A stretch of DNA of 64,000 bases, from NCBI RefSeq assembly GCF_047795645.1, contig NZ_CP181045.1:3720001-3784000 (forward strand), written 5' to 3'. Below the pieces are notes generated by a model. It did not search any database. It was not told where the DNA came from and was given only the letters and a program-made list of their open reading frames with translations. Both the position numbers and the translations under genes were made by a program. The DNA is from Salipaludibacillus sp047795645 (GTDB taxonomy: Bacteria; Bacillota; Bacilli; Bacillales; Salisediminibacteriaceae). Below are positions 35,006 to 44,475 of the stretch, piece by piece; position 1 is the first letter of the stretch, and each line of letters opens with the position of its first letter.

Positions 35006-36106
35006 TTATACGTTAAAGCGGAAGTGAACAACATCACCATCTTTAACAATATATTCTTTGCCTTCTAAGCGAACATTCCCTTGATCCTTTGCTATACTCA
35101 TTGATCCCGCTGATATAAGGTCATCGTAAGAAACCACTTCAGCACGGATAAATCCTCGTTCAAAGTCTGTATGAATTACTCCCGCCGCCTGGGGAGCTTT
35201 TGTTCCATGGCTAATCGTCCACGCACGTACTTCTTGCTTTCCTGCTGTAAAATACGTTTCCAAGCCGAGCAAGTTATATGCCGCTTTAATTAGTTGATCT
35301 AATCCTGATTCTTCAATGCCTAAGTCTTGCAAAAACTCGTCCTTTTCATCTCCATCAAGTTCAGCAATCTCTGACTCAATTTTGGCACAAACGACGATGA
35401 CTTCCGAGTTCTCCTCTTTAGCGAATTTTTTTACTTGTTGGACATAAGGATTCGCCTCTGCATCTAATAACTCGTCTTCACTAACGTTTGCAGCATACAA
35501 AACTGGCTTCCATGTTAGTAAGTGTAAGCCTTTTACGTGCTTAGCCTGTTCTTTTGTAAACTCCACACTTCGAGCTGGTTTTTCTTCTTCGAATGCAGCT
35601 TGAAGTTTTGTCAGTATTTCATACTCAGCCATAGCATCTTTATCTTTTTGCCTTGCCATCTTCTCAACTTTAGAAATTCGTTTCTCAACCGTTTCTAAGT
35701 CAGCTAAAATTAACTCTAAGTTTATAATTTGAATATCTCTAAGCGGATCAACACTTCCAGAAACGTGCGTAATGTTATCATCATTAAAACATCGAACAAC
35801 GTGTGTAATAGCATCGACTTGACGAATATGAGAAAGGAATTTATTTCCTAGCCCTTCACCTTTACTTGCACCTTCAACGATTCCTGCGATATCGGTAAAT
35901 TCAAATGCTGTCGGTACCGTTTTGTCCGGTACTACTAATTTGGTTAAAGTATCTAATCGCGTATCAGGTACTTCAACGATTCCCACGTTCGGATCAATCG
36001 TGCAAAATGGATAATTCGCTGATTCTGCTCCCGCTTGAGTAATTGCGTTAAATAATGTGGATTTTCCGACGTTCGGAAGACCAACAATTCCAGCTGTTAA
36101 TGCCAT
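35006..36106 (-). CDS. ychF: redox-regulated ATPase/GTPase YchF
   Basis: Obg-related P-loop protein (366 aa, the family standard) that prefers ATP and binds ribosomes. Motifs are GLPNVGKSTLFNAI (G1), DIAGIVEGASKGEGLGNKFL (G3 region) and NVSEDE in place of NKxD, with a C-terminal TGS-like domain (GKEYIVKDGDVVHFRFNV). The family is linked to translation and to stress responses. AAAGGGAG precedes ATG 36106. It is probably monocistronic. Confidence 0.96.
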   Translation of the reverse strand: MALTAGIVGLPNVGKSTLFNAITQAGAESANYPFCTIDPNVGIVEVPDTRLDTLTKLVVPDKTVPTAFEFTDIAGIVEGASKGEGLGNKFLSHIRQVDAITHVVRCFNDDNITHVSGSVDPLRDIQIINLELILADLETVEKRISKVEKMARQKDKDAMAEYEILTKLQAAFEEEKPARSVEFTKEQAKHVKGLHLLTWKPVLYAANVSEDELLDAEANPYVQQVKKFAKEENSEVIVVCAKIESEIAELDGDEKDEFLQDLGIEESGLDQLIKAAYNLLGLETYFTAGKQEVRAWTISHGTKAPQAAGVIHTDFERGFIRAEVVSYDDLISAGSMSIAKDQGNVRLEGKEYIVKDGDVVHFRFNV

Positions 36107-36293
36107 ACATCATACTCCCTTTATGGTAAAAAACTCTGTATGTCTCTATTTAAAAAACCGAGACACAGATTTTTCTTTACTCTAACTTTAATTCCTAATA
36201 GATTTTATCATTCTAATTACATCCTTATTAATTATAAAGACTTATCAGCCAAATGGCAACCACACAACATTCAAGTTTCAATGTACAGAAACA

Positions 36294-36322
36294 AAGCCCT
36301 TTTCCTTATCGGTGAAAGGGCT
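36294..36322 (-). terminator. terminator after yyzM
   Basis: AGCCCTTTTCC pairs imperfectly with GGTGAAAGGGCT directly after the stop codon. On the minus strand it leads into TTTGTTTC. Confidence 0.75.
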
Positions 36323-36529
36323 CTACTTATTTGCTTCTGGTGATTTTTCCAATATTCGCTTCATTTTTTTGGAAAATTCTTTTCTTGGAATTAGCACACT
36401 ATGGTTACATCCTAGACATTTAATTCGAATATCCATACCCATACGAATGATCTTCCATTTATTTTCTCCACATGGATGAGATTTCTTCATCTCTACTACA
36501 TCAAAAAGTTCATAAGACTTCTCACTCAT
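36323..36529 (-). CDS. yyzM: DUF951 small protein YyzM
   Basis: 68-aa protein with the DUF951 layout: VVEMKKSHPCGENKWKIIR, then DIRIKCLGCNHSVLIPR, so three cysteines could bind a metal. It lies next to ychF in most Bacillaceae. Function is unknown. AGAGGGGGAG precedes the ATG. Confidence 0.92.
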   Translation of the reverse strand: MSEKSYELFDVVEMKKSHPCGENKWKIIRMGMDIRIKCLGCNHSVLIPRKEFSKKMKRILEKSPEANK

Positions 36530-36609
36530 GATTCTTCTCCCCCTCTACTACGTATATAGTATTTTTATTATACATGATAATGCTTCAAGTACTCCAGTCT
36601 CTCTATCTA

Positions 36610-37638
36610 TTAAATTGTTGCCTTGTCATCGAATCTATGTACGATCGGATAAAGCATGATCGCAGCTAATATATAAAGATTCACTAAACCATATAGAGGA
36701 TATAAGATACTAATTAATTTCGAGAAACCTATTGTCGTCAGTGGAATCATTAATATAATGAACATGAACGACAACAGCCAAAACGGCACGTTAATATAAG
36801 CCTTAAACCGTGTACACAGCCCTAGCAATCCTGATGCAGCTGTCGTGTAGATAGCTCCCCACAACAATCCAGACATAATTAACACCATAAAATAAGGATA
36901 ATTTTGCAAAATTGCAAACAAAGGAATTTCATAAACCATCACCTCTTGTGCAACTGTAATCAATGATTGATTATATAATAACGATACAACCCCCAATATG
37001 GTTGCACTTCCTATACTGGCAATCCATATCTCCCCACGATGAGCAATCTTTTTACCAATTGCACCAATAACAGCAACTAGCGGCAAGATATTTAGTGCTG
37101 TAAACGTAAAAGCAGATGGCCAATTTGACTGCTTATTCAGAGCAAAATCATCATTAAAACCTGTTGTATATTGAAACACGAGAAGTGTACCAACAAGAAA
37201 TAAAATTAATATCGGAATAAGAATTGAGTTCATTGACGTCATCCCATTTAGTCCCCAAACAAATAGAATAATTAGCAATGCTGAAATAATCATCACTCCA
37301 TACCAATAAGGAATGTGCAGTACTTCTAGTGTTGCTCCTCCACCAGCAATCATAATTACTGTTGTTGAAAACAAGTACAAAACAATTAAGCTATCATACA
37401 AACTGGTTAACCTTTTACCCATCAGTTTCTCTAATACGGGGATATAGTGTTCTGATTTTTGTTTATGGCTAATGTCCATGATTACATAACAACAAACAAA
37501 AAACAGTAACGCAAATAACAGAATGGCAAGTCCACTTTCATATCCAAAAAATTCCCATAACTCCCTACCTGAAGCATATCCTGCCCCGATCATTGTACCG
37601 ATGATCAAAAACATCCATTTCAACCCTGATATCCACAA
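36610..37638 (-). CDS. YkvI-family membrane transporter of unknown substrate
   Basis: Polytopic membrane protein (342 aa) with about ten hydrophobic segments. The first segment, GTMIGAGYASGRELWEFFG, is the signature of the YkvI family, distantly related to amino acid permeases of the APC/NSS fold. TTG 37638 fits GAGGG at 6-nt spacing better than ATG 37644, which touches the ribosome site. yyzM follows 80 bp downstream. The substrate is not known. Confidence 0.8.
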   Translation of the reverse strand: MWISGLKWMFLIIGTMIGAGYASGRELWEFFGYESGLAILLFALLFFVCCYVIMDISHKQKSEHYIPVLEKLMGKRLTSLYDSLIVLYLFSTTVIMIAGGGATLEVLHIPYWYGVMIISALLIILFVWGLNGMTSMNSILIPILILFLVGTLLVFQYTTGFNDDFALNKQSNWPSAFTFTALNILPLVAVIGAIGKKIAHRGEIWIASIGSATILGVVSLLYNQSLITVAQEVMVYEIPLFAILQNYPYFMVLIMSGLLWGAIYTTAASGLLGLCTRFKAYINVPFWLLSFMFIILMIPLTTIGFSKLISILYPLYGLVNLYILAAIMLYPIVHRFDDKATI

Positions 37639-37724
37639 AATCATCCCTCTTTTTCTAATTTATGACGTATAGATATTCATTTTGATTCGTATACTGTTAC
37701 TACTATTTTAGAAATGAGGTTTAT

Positions 37725-38351
37725 ATGATGGTTTTAGGACAAGTTTTTCAAGAAAAGTATCAACCTTCTTATCGAGTCCACCTTGATGAACCTTTAGCAG
37801 TACAACAGTTGTCAAAAGCGATATTTTCTTTTTTGCCTACATCACCAAATCCTTCGATTGCGGTTGTATGTATTGGCAGTGATCGTTCAACAGGTGATTC
37901 ACTCGGTCCACTTATTGGATCAAAACTACTGGAAAAACGCTGCCCAATTTTCTCTATTTATGGATCACTAAACTCGCCTGTCCATGCGAAAAACCTTCAC
38001 GAAACCATTGATACTATTAATCAAGATCTGAATCAACCTTGGATTATTGCCATTGATGCTTGCTTAGGTCGGACCGAAAGCGTTGGTTTTATGACGGTTA
38101 GCAACGGTCCAGTATTTCCAGGTGTGGCAGTCAGAAAAAACCTTCCACCGATTGGTAACATCCATTTAACTGGAATTGTTAATGTCTCTGGTTATATGGA
38201 AATGCTCGTCTTACAGAACACCCGACTATCTTTGGTCATGAATATGGCTGATTCTATGTCAAGAGCACTCTGGCGTTCTGCTTGTTGGCTTGAAAATAGG
38301 CAAAACGTATTGCGTAGTCCTAGCGAAAAGAAACTTCCACAAAATAATTAA
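37725..38351 (+). CDS. yyaC: YyaC spore protein of the GPR/HybD-like fold (DUF1256)
   Basis: 208-aa protein with VCIGSDRSTGDSLGPLIGS, NLHETID and IAIDACLGR, the conserved blocks of YyaC, a sporulation protein structurally similar to the germination protease GPR and the hydrogenase maturation protease HybD. Its activity is not settled. It sits near spo0J as in B. subtilis and is transcribed against its neighbours and the fork. GAGG lies upstream of two consecutive ATGs (37725 and 37728), either of which could be used. Confidence 0.92.
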   Translation: MMVLGQVFQEKYQPSYRVHLDEPLAVQQLSKAIFSFLPTSPNPSIAVVCIGSDRSTGDSLGPLIGSKLLEKRCPIFSIYGSLNSPVHAKNLHETIDTINQDLNQPWIIAIDACLGRTESVGFMTVSNGPVFPGVAVRKNLPPIGNIHLTGIVNVSGYMEMLVLQNTRLSLVMNMADSMSRALWRSACWLENRQNVLRSPSEKKLPQNN

Positions 38352-38383
38352 TGCGTGTACTATTTATAGTACACGCATTAATT
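38346..38383 (+). terminator. bidirectional terminator between yyaC and the DUF554 gene
   Basis: A 17-bp perfect stem (AATTAATGCGTGTACTA with its complement) has a 4-nt loop and begins within the yyaC stop region. It can serve both convergent genes. Confidence 0.8.
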
Positions 38384-38405
38384 CCGACTTAACTTATTCT
38401 ATTAT

Positions 38406-39113
38406 TCAGTTAAACCACTGACTGTAAATTAAAACCAGCATGACTGTAAGAATAATTGCAGGTAACAAATTTGCAATTCTTATTTTCGGAATACCTAGCA
38501 AGTTTAATCCAATTCCAATTATCATGATTCCACCAACTGCGGTAATTTCGCTAATAACCAAGTCCAACCACTCTTCAGGTAACCATTTAACAATGAACGT
38601 CGCTGCCAATGCAATCGAGCCTTGATACAATACGACGGGTACAGCGGAAAACATGACACCGATCCCCATTGTTGCAGCAAAGACAATTGATGAAAATCCA
38701 TCGAGCATTGATTTTGTTAACAATACGGAATGGTCTTGCCTAAATCCACTGTCTAGTGCGCCTATGATCGCCATTGCCCCAACGACAAATAACAGTGTTG
38801 CAGCAACAAACCCTTCCGCTAATTTCCCTTCCGTTTGTCTCTTCATTTTCCGTTCTAACCAGTTCCCTGCCCTATTTAACTTCCCTTCAATGTTCCAACG
38901 TTCTCCTAACACTCCTCCGATTGCGAGACTGAAAATAATAAGTAAAAACTCCTGTCCTTCTAACGCCATCGTAAATCCAAGAACAATAACAGCTAAACCA
39001 ATTGCTTTCATTACTGTTTCTTTCATTTCAAAAGGAAAATGCTTCAAGCGAACGCCCAACCATGCTCCTAATACGATCGCTAAACCATTCACAATCGTCC
39101 CAAATAAAACCAT
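38406..39113 (-). CDS. DUF554 membrane protein (YqgA/YdfK type)
   Basis: 235-aa membrane protein with seven or so hydrophobic segments. The GTIVNGLAIVLGAWLGVRLK start and the glycine-rich GGIMIIGIGLNLLG near the end match DUF554 transport-like proteins. The function is unknown. It begins 10 bp after the cysteine desulfurase gene with AGGAG, so the two are co-transcribed. No metabolic link between them is established. Confidence 0.87.
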   Translation of the reverse strand: MVLFGTIVNGLAIVLGAWLGVRLKHFPFEMKETVMKAIGLAVIVLGFTMALEGQEFLLIIFSLAIGGVLGERWNIEGKLNRAGNWLERKMKRQTEGKLAEGFVAATLLFVVGAMAIIGALDSGFRQDHSVLLTKSMLDGFSSIVFAATMGIGVMFSAVPVVLYQGSIALAATFIVKWLPEEWLDLVISEITAVGGIMIIGIGLNLLGIPKIRIANLLPAIILTVMLVLIYSQWFN

Positions 39114-39123
39114 ATGTATTCTC

Positions 39124-40278
39124 CTATTCTAATAATCCATCCCTTATCTCATTAATTGCTACTAAAAATTTATCAACTTCGCTTTCCGTATTATACAATC
39201 CAAAACTAACGCGAATGACACCTTTATCTGTCGTTTCATACAAATCATGTGTCATCGGAGCACAATGTAATCCCGCTCTAACTGCTATATCATAATGTTG
39301 ATCTAAAATCATTGCAATTTCTTGACCATCTATACCTTCTATAAAAAATGCCACAACCCCTAAGCGATCTTCTTCTCCTTTAGGACCAATTATTCGAACA
39401 CCCTCCACCTTAGTTAATCCATTTATGGTACGAAAAGCTAGCATTTTTTCATGTTCAAAAATTTTAGATAGTCCCTTTTTTTCAACTTCTTCCATCCCTT
39501 TGAGTAACCCAGCAATTCCAGGAGTATTTAAGGTCCCACTTTCCCAACCTTCTGGCCATACTTTCGGTTGTTTCCGATCTTCTGAATAACTTCCTGTCCC
39601 ACCTACACTTATTGGTCTCAAAGTTACGTGATTTTTCACAAGAAGAACACCAACACCCTGTGGGCCCATTAAGCCTTTATGGCCAGGAAAAGCTAATAAA
39701 TCTATATTCATTTCGGTCATGTTAATCGGTAATACACCCGCAGTTTGTGACGCATCAACACAATACATTGCTTTGTGTTTTTTCAACAACTTTCCAATTA
39801 GATCAATTGGAATGATCTCGCCAGTTACATTTGACCCATGCGTGACCATCACAAGTTTAGTTTTTTCAGTCAACTTCCTTGAAATTATAGAGGTCCACTC
39901 ACTCTCATTTTCTCCAGGTCTCACATAGTCAACTTCAATTTCTTTCTCTAATTTTAGTCGTTCCAACGGACGTCTTACTGAATTATGTTCAAACGATGTC
40001 GCAATCACGTGATCTCCACTTTCCCATGATATTCCTTCAATCGCTTGATTTAAAGCCGTTGTTGCGTTCAATGAAAAAATAATACGATTCGTCGATTCAT
40101 TTCGGAACATTTTTTGTAATTTTTTACGTGTTTCCTCAATTACCTTATTTGCACGTTGAGCTAAATGATGACCACTCCTGCCTGGATTAGCTGCATATTC
40201 ATTTACTGCTTCAGTCATAGCTAAAGCCACGGTAGTTGGCTTTGGAAAGCTTGACGCTGCCTGATCGAAATAAATCAT
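39124..40278 (-). CDS. csd: cysteine desulfurase family protein (class V aminotransferase)
   Basis: PLP enzyme (384 aa) that releases sulfur from cysteine as a persulfide. It starts YFDQAASSFPKPT and carries NPGRSGH, TSFEHNS, PLP Lys201 in FPGHKGLMGPQG, and the catalytic Cys in RAGLHCAP near residue 352. It belongs to the shorter cysteine desulfurase-like group rather than to IscS or SufS; no scaffold gene lies nearby. AGGAGAGG precedes ATG 40278. A hairpin lies 50 bp upstream. Confidence 0.87.
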   Translation of the reverse strand: MIYFDQAASSFPKPTTVALAMTEAVNEYAANPGRSGHHLAQRANKVIEETRKKLQKMFRNESTNRIIFSLNATTALNQAIEGISWESGDHVIATSFEHNSVRRPLERLKLEKEIEVDYVRPGENESEWTSIISRKLTEKTKLVMVTHGSNVTGEIIPIDLIGKLLKKHKAMYCVDASQTAGVLPINMTEMNIDLLAFPGHKGLMGPQGVGVLLVKNHVTLRPISVGGTGSYSEDRKQPKVWPEGWESGTLNTPGIAGLLKGMEEVEKKGLSKIFEHEKMLAFRTINGLTKVEGVRIIGPKGEEDRLGVVAFFIEGIDGQEIAMILDQHYDIAVRAGLHCAPMTHDLYETTDKGVIRVSFGLYNTESEVDKFLVAINEIRDGLLE

Positions 40279-40323
40279 ATATTTCCTCTCCTAACATTTT
40301 TTCACCGTATTATCACTGTGTCA

Positions 40324-40345
40324 TCACATCCTTTAGAGGATGTGA
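40324..40345. promoter_or_regulatory. 9-bp inverted repeat upstream of the cysteine desulfurase gene
   Basis: TCACATCCT-TTAG-AGGATGTGA is a perfect hairpin with no T-tract in either direction. It is therefore an operator or leader hairpin rather than a terminator. The role is unknown. Confidence 0.45.
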
Positions 40346-40369
40346 CTATATTATCTTCTATTTTACCGA

Positions 40370-40414
40370 AACAAAAAACAAAAGACGATCCCCCATCAAT
40401 GGAAAATCATCTTT
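40370..40414 (-). terminator. probable terminator after spo0J
   Basis: On the minus strand AAAGATGATTTTCC and GGGGGATCGTCTTT form an imperfect stem with G:U pairs, followed by TGTTTTTTG. Confidence 0.6.
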
Positions 40415-40455
40415 ATTTTTAGGCTATCGACCATATTAATTGGTGTGACAGTATC

Positions 40456-41304
40456 TTATTCTTCTTCCGACTGATGAATTAACTCAAGAATTCGTTCTAA
40501 ATCCTCGTCAGTAAAAAAGTCAATTTCAATTTTACCTTTATTCCGTCCTTTTTTAATTTGTACATTTGTGCCAAAGTATGTTTTTAAAGATGACTCTCTG
40601 TCTTTTAAGAATGGTGATAAGCTTTTTTTAGATGTTCCACGTGAAACATTTTCATTCGTGCGTTGAATCCATTCTTCTAACTGACGCACACTCATTCGCT
40701 CTTTTAATACCTTTTGGATCAACGATGTCAACTGATTACGATTTTTCAATCCCAACAAGGCACGTGCATGCCCCATAGATAATTTACCCTCAGATAAGTA
40801 TTGTTGTGCAATTTGAGGTAATTGTAACAACCGAACATAATTAGCAATGTGAGGACGACTCTTGCCTAACCGTTTTGAAAGTTCTTCTTGAGTCACTTGC
40901 AAATGTTCCATTAATTTTTGATATGCTTTTGCTTCCTCTAATGGATTTAAGTCTTCACGTTGCAAATTCTCAATCAACGCAATTTCCATCATTTCATCTT
41001 CGGTTAGCTCTTTAACAACGGCAGGAACAACATTTAATCCAGCTTCTTTGGCAGCTCTAAATCTACGTTCACCGACAACAATTTCATAACCTTTAATACT
41101 TTTACGTACAATTAATGGTTGTAGAATACCATGTTGTTCAATAGAGATTTTTAATTCATCGATGGCTTCTTTCTCAAATACTTTCCTTGGTTGATAAGGG
41201 TTAGGTCGAAGGTCCGCAATCTTGACATCCTGAACTTTGTCTTCCACCTCTTCCGAAGCTTCAGGAAAAAAAGCTCCAATTCCCTTTCCTAGCCCTCTAG
41301 CCAT
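40456..41304 (-). CDS. spo0J: chromosome partitioning protein Spo0J (ParB)
   Basis: ParB-family CTPase (282 aa) that loads on parS, spreads and recruits SMC. The N-terminal CTP-binding part has PYQPRKVF and GERRFRAAKEAG (box II), followed by the HTH (TQEELSKRLGKSRPHIANYVRLL) that reads parS in two segments and a C-terminal dimer domain. It overlaps soj by 8 nt. A parS site lies inside the gene at 40633-40648, as in B. subtilis. Confidence 0.97.
   Translation of the reverse strand: MARGLGKGIGAFFPEASEEVEDKVQDVKIADLRPNPYQPRKVFEKEAIDELKISIEQHGILQPLIVRKSIKGYEIVVGERRFRAAKEAGLNVVPAVVKELTEDEMMEIALIENLQREDLNPLEEAKAYQKLMEHLQVTQEELSKRLGKSRPHIANYVRLLQLPQIAQQYLSEGKLSMGHARALLGLKNRNQLTSLIQKVLKERMSVRQLEEWIQRTNENVSRGTSKKSLSPFLKDRESSLKTYFGTNVQIKKGRNKGKIEIDFFTDEDLERILELIHQSEEE
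40633..40648. other. parS site within spo0J
   Basis: TGTTCCACGTGAAACA differs from the palindromic consensus TGTTTCACGTGAAACA at one position. I recall this same variant at the spo0J parS site of B. subtilis. Confidence 0.95.
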
Positions 41305-42058
41305 GAGTCATCACTTCCTTTGCTAACTCTAAATATACTTCTGCTCCTCTGGATTTAGGATCATATGTAATGATCGGCTTTCCATGACTCGGTGCTTCTC
41401 CTAATCGAACGTTTCTCGGAATAATGGTTTGAAAAACCTTTTCTCGGAAATACTTTTTTACCTCCTCGATCACTTGAATACCTAAATTAGTTCTTGCATC
41501 GAGCATCGTGAGCAAAACGCCTTCAATTTCCAATTCTTGATTCAAATGTTTTTGTACTAGGCGGACAGTATTCAGTAATTGACTTAATCCTTCAAGTGCG
41601 TAATACTCGCACTGAACAGGGATCAGTACAGAATCAGCTGCTGTTAATGAATTGATAGTCAATAATCCTAATGATGGTGGACAATCAATAATTAAGTAAT
41701 CATAATCTGCTTTAATTGAATCTATTGCGCGCTTTAATCGCACCTCGCGAGATATTGTTGGTACTAATTCAATTTCCGCGCCCGCTAATTGAATCGTTGA
41801 TGGAAGTATAAATAAATTTTCTACTGCTGTTGGAACAATGACATTTTTTGCTTTTTGATCTTCAACAAGTACATTGTAAATACATTCGTCGACATCTCCT
41901 TTATCAATCCCGATGCCACTAGTCGTATTCCCTTGTGGATCGATATCAATAATAAGAACTTTTTTACCCTCGTGGGCGAGGCATGCACTTAAATTGACTG
42001 ATGTTGTTGTTTTACCTACCCCGCCTTTTTGATTAGCGATGGCTATGACTCTCCCCAT
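41297..42058 (-). CDS. soj: chromosome partitioning ATPase Soj (ParA)
   Basis: Deviant Walker-type ATPase (253 aa) with KGGVGKTTTSVNLSA (11-25), DIDPQGNTTSG and DCPPSLGLLTINSL. It works with Spo0J in origin segregation and also regulates DnaA. GGTGA precedes the ATG. noc lies 330 bp upstream. Confidence 0.97.
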   Translation of the reverse strand: MGRVIAIANQKGGVGKTTTSVNLSACLAHEGKKVLIIDIDPQGNTTSGIGIDKGDVDECIYNVLVEDQKAKNVIVPTAVENLFILPSTIQLAGAEIELVPTISREVRLKRAIDSIKADYDYLIIDCPPSLGLLTINSLTAADSVLIPVQCEYYALEGLSQLLNTVRLVQKHLNQELEIEGVLLTMLDARTNLGIQVIEEVKKYFREKVFQTIIPRNVRLGEAPSHGKPIITYDPKSRGAEVYLELAKEVMTHG

Positions 42059-42334
42059 CTTGTCACCTACCTAACTACATACTTAATTTTTATCGTCATA
42101 TTTATACAAATGATCCTTCTCTTTTATTCTATCATGAAAAATGAATCATAGATTAAAACGAATCGTAAAAAATTATTTTTCACTACCTTAGCCTTATAAA
42201 GTGCCATTATTTTCTTAGTATTTCAGTCTACTAAAGCGGAATAGAATCTTTAATCACATATAAAGACTTCGTTCAATATCTTTCAATTGTGACTTACTTT
42301 ATTAAATGTTGACTAGCAGTGCCAAAGTGATAGA
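42059..42334. other. promoter region of soj-spo0J
   Basis: About 275 AT-rich bp with no reading frame of note and no distinct motif beyond the noc terminator at its right edge. Confidence 0.4.
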
Positions 42335-42373
42335 AAAAAGCCGCAGTCGCTACGTATGCGAATACGGCTTTTT
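42335..42373 (-). terminator. terminator after noc
   Basis: AAAAAGCCG and CGGCTTTTT arms enclose a partly paired loop. On the minus strand a T run closes it. Confidence 0.85.
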
Positions 42374-42391
42374 CTATTGTATTTATTCAAA

Positions 42392-43255
42392 TTACTTCTT
42401 TGGAATTCGAATTGTAAACTGAAAATAATCCTCGTGCTCTTCTTCATCTGTGTTAATTGTCATTCCAGTTTGAGCTACCATATCAACTGATTTACGGATA
42501 GTATTCATAGCTAACCTAGTATCCTTTGAAACAGCCTTACGAAAAGGTTTCTTTTTCTTAGTGAGCCCCTCGTCTTCTGTTAATTTTCTAATGGCTTCTT
42601 CTGTTTGTTTAACATTCAATTCTTCTTCAATAATCCGAGAAAGTAATTTTTCTTGTTTGTCCAGATCTTTTAATCCAATTAGCGCTCTCGCATGACGTTC
42701 CGAAATTTGTCGGTTTAACAGGGCATCCTGAACAGAAGTAGGAAGATGGAGCAATCTTAATTTATTTGCTACCGTCGACTGACCTTTTCCAAGCCGCTGA
42801 GCTAAACTTTCCTGAGTCAACCCATGTAGCTCAAGTAATTTGGAATAAGCTTTTGCCTCTTCAATCGCTGTTAAGCCTTCTCGTTGCAAGTTTTCTATTA
42901 ATGCAACGGACGCTGTTTTCGTATCATCAAAATCTTTAATAACAGCAGGAATCGTTTCCCAGCCAAGCTTTGTGACTGCTCGCCAACGTCTTTCCCCTGC
43001 AATTATTTCAAATTTCTCGTTACGTTCTCGTACTACAATAGGTTGAATAATTCCATGGGTTTGAATTGTCCGCGCTAGTTCATTGATTTTATCATCCACA
43101 AAGACTGTTCTTGGTTGATAGCGGTTTGGAACAATATCAATAATAGCAATTTGTTTAACTTCTTCGTTTTGAATTTTAATACTCTCTTCATTTCCCTCTG
43201 TTTCTTCTTCGTTTTTCTCATTTAAACCAAAAAGTTTTGAAAATGATTGTTTCAT
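42392..43255 (-). CDS. noc: nucleoid occlusion protein Noc
   Basis: ParB paralogue (287 aa) that binds Noc sites and the membrane and keeps the division septum off the nucleoid. It has an amphipathic N-terminus (MKQSFSKLFGL), a ParB/CTPase region (NRYQPRTVF; GERRWRAVTKLGW) and an HTH (TQESLAQRLGKGQSTVANKLRLL, two segments). It is told from Spo0J by the N-terminal membrane-binding stretch and by its place between rsmG and soj. GGTGG lies before the ATG. Confidence 0.95.
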   Translation of the reverse strand: MKQSFSKLFGLNEKNEEETEGNEESIKIQNEEVKQIAIIDIVPNRYQPRTVFVDDKINELARTIQTHGIIQPIVVRERNEKFEIIAGERRWRAVTKLGWETIPAVIKDFDDTKTASVALIENLQREGLTAIEEAKAYSKLLELHGLTQESLAQRLGKGQSTVANKLRLLHLPTSVQDALLNRQISERHARALIGLKDLDKQEKLLSRIIEEELNVKQTEEAIRKLTEDEGLTKKKKPFRKAVSKDTRLAMNTIRKSVDMVAQTGMTINTDEEEHEDYFQFTIRIPKK

Positions 43256-43660
43256 GGTGGCACCACCTTCAGAAAACTACCTCTTATTTCCCAAGAAAAA
43301 ACAAACGTTGAAAATCACTCTGAACCATACAATGAACTTGATTCTTTATCAACTACCTCATAATCGATGTAGCAGCAGATTTTCATTACTCGTCTTCTTA
43401 GAATAAAGAAATGATATTACTTGTCACTGAACCATAATTGTTTCACGTGAAACAATCAATATGAAGATCGATATATAAATAAGTACATACTGCTAAAATT
43501 TCCTCGCATATATAGTATACGTGAGATTGGACAATTCTTCTATAAAAAAATAACTAAATTACATATAAATGTTTGTTACATGGTATATTGCAGTTTTTTA
43601 ACATCAATATGTATCAGTTTAAACAGTGATATCTTCACTTAAAACATTATAAAGCGTAGT
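43256..43660. other. noc upstream region carrying parS
   Basis: About 400 bp without a gene; it holds the perfect parS at 43439-43454 and the noc promoter, which I cannot place precisely. I saw no ATTTCCCGGGAAAT Noc-binding palindrome. Confidence 0.5.
43439..43454. other. parS site upstream of noc
   Basis: TGTTTCACGTGAAACA is a perfect 16-bp palindromic consensus for Spo0J binding. Confidence 0.97.
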
Positions 43661-43683
43661 AGCCACCATAAATTATGGTGGCT
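43661..43683 (-). terminator. possible hairpin terminator after rsmG
   Basis: AGCCACCATAA and TTATGGTGGCT form a strong stem. The following minus-strand sequence is not T-rich, so the call is tentative. Confidence 0.45.
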
Positions 43684-43726
43684 TTACTATTATATAGTCA
43701 AGTAAGTGTACGTGTAGCTTTAATAA

Positions 43727-44443
43727 CTAGACAAGAGGTTGCTTGTTTGGTGTTCCTGGCTTTCTTGGATAAGATTTTGGTGTAGCTTTTTCCTTTCGAA
43801 TAACAATGATGGACCGCTCACTACCCTCCATCGGTAATTGGAAATCGTACTTGTTCTCTAATCTTCCACCTAACATCGTGATTGCCTTCTTTGATTGCGC
43901 TAACTCATCGCTAGCCCCAGATCCCTTCATTGCGATAAATTGACCGTTTTTCTTTACAAATGGTAAACACAATTCCGTCAAAACCGGCAACCTAGCAACC
44001 GCACGAGATATTGCGAGATCAAATTGTTCACGCTGTTCTTTCTTCTTTGCAAATTGTTCTGCTCGTTCATGGTAAAAAGAAACACCCTTAAGGTTCAAAT
44101 GGTCAGCAAGTGCTTGTAAGAAAGTAATTCGCTTATTCAAAGAATCAACAATCGTCACATTGATTTGAGGAAAGCAAATTTTCAAAGGAAGACTAGGAAA
44201 ACCAGCCCCTGCTCCAATATCAATAACACGAATTGGTTCATGAAATTTTTCATAAAATGCAGCTGAGATAGAATCATAAAAGTGTTTTAAATATACATCT
44301 TTCTTCTCAGTAATCGCCGTTAAATTCATTCGTTCATTCCAATCGACCAATACTTCATAATAACGTTCGAATTGATTCATTTGAACATCTGTTAACGTAA
44401 TCCCCTTTTTTTCTAAGGATACACGAAACACTTCTTCATTCAT
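43727..44443 (-). CDS. rsmG: 16S rRNA (guanine527-N7)-methyltransferase RsmG
   Basis: SAM-dependent enzyme (238 aa) that methylates G527 of 16S rRNA; its loss gives low-level streptomycin resistance. The SAM motif is VIDIGAGAGFPSLPLKI, followed by VTIVDSLNKRITFLQ and FDLAISRAVARL. ATG 44443 follows GAGAGGTG at 9 nt; the frame extends to 44455. It is the third gene of mnmE-mnmG-rsmG. Confidence 0.96.
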   Translation of the reverse strand: MNEEVFRVSLEKKGITLTDVQMNQFERYYEVLVDWNERMNLTAITEKKDVYLKHFYDSISAAFYEKFHEPIRVIDIGAGAGFPSLPLKICFPQINVTIVDSLNKRITFLQALADHLNLKGVSFYHERAEQFAKKKEQREQFDLAISRAVARLPVLTELCLPFVKKNGQFIAMKGSGASDELAQSKKAITMLGGRLENKYDFQLPMEGSERSIIVIRKEKATPKSYPRKPGTPNKQPLV

Positions 44444-44475
44444 TTCACTAATCACCTCTCATTGCGACACATTCA

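Noticed and set aside
43256..43726. Noc-binding site near noc
   Set aside because: The palindrome present matches parS (CACGTG core), not the CCCGGG-centred Noc site.
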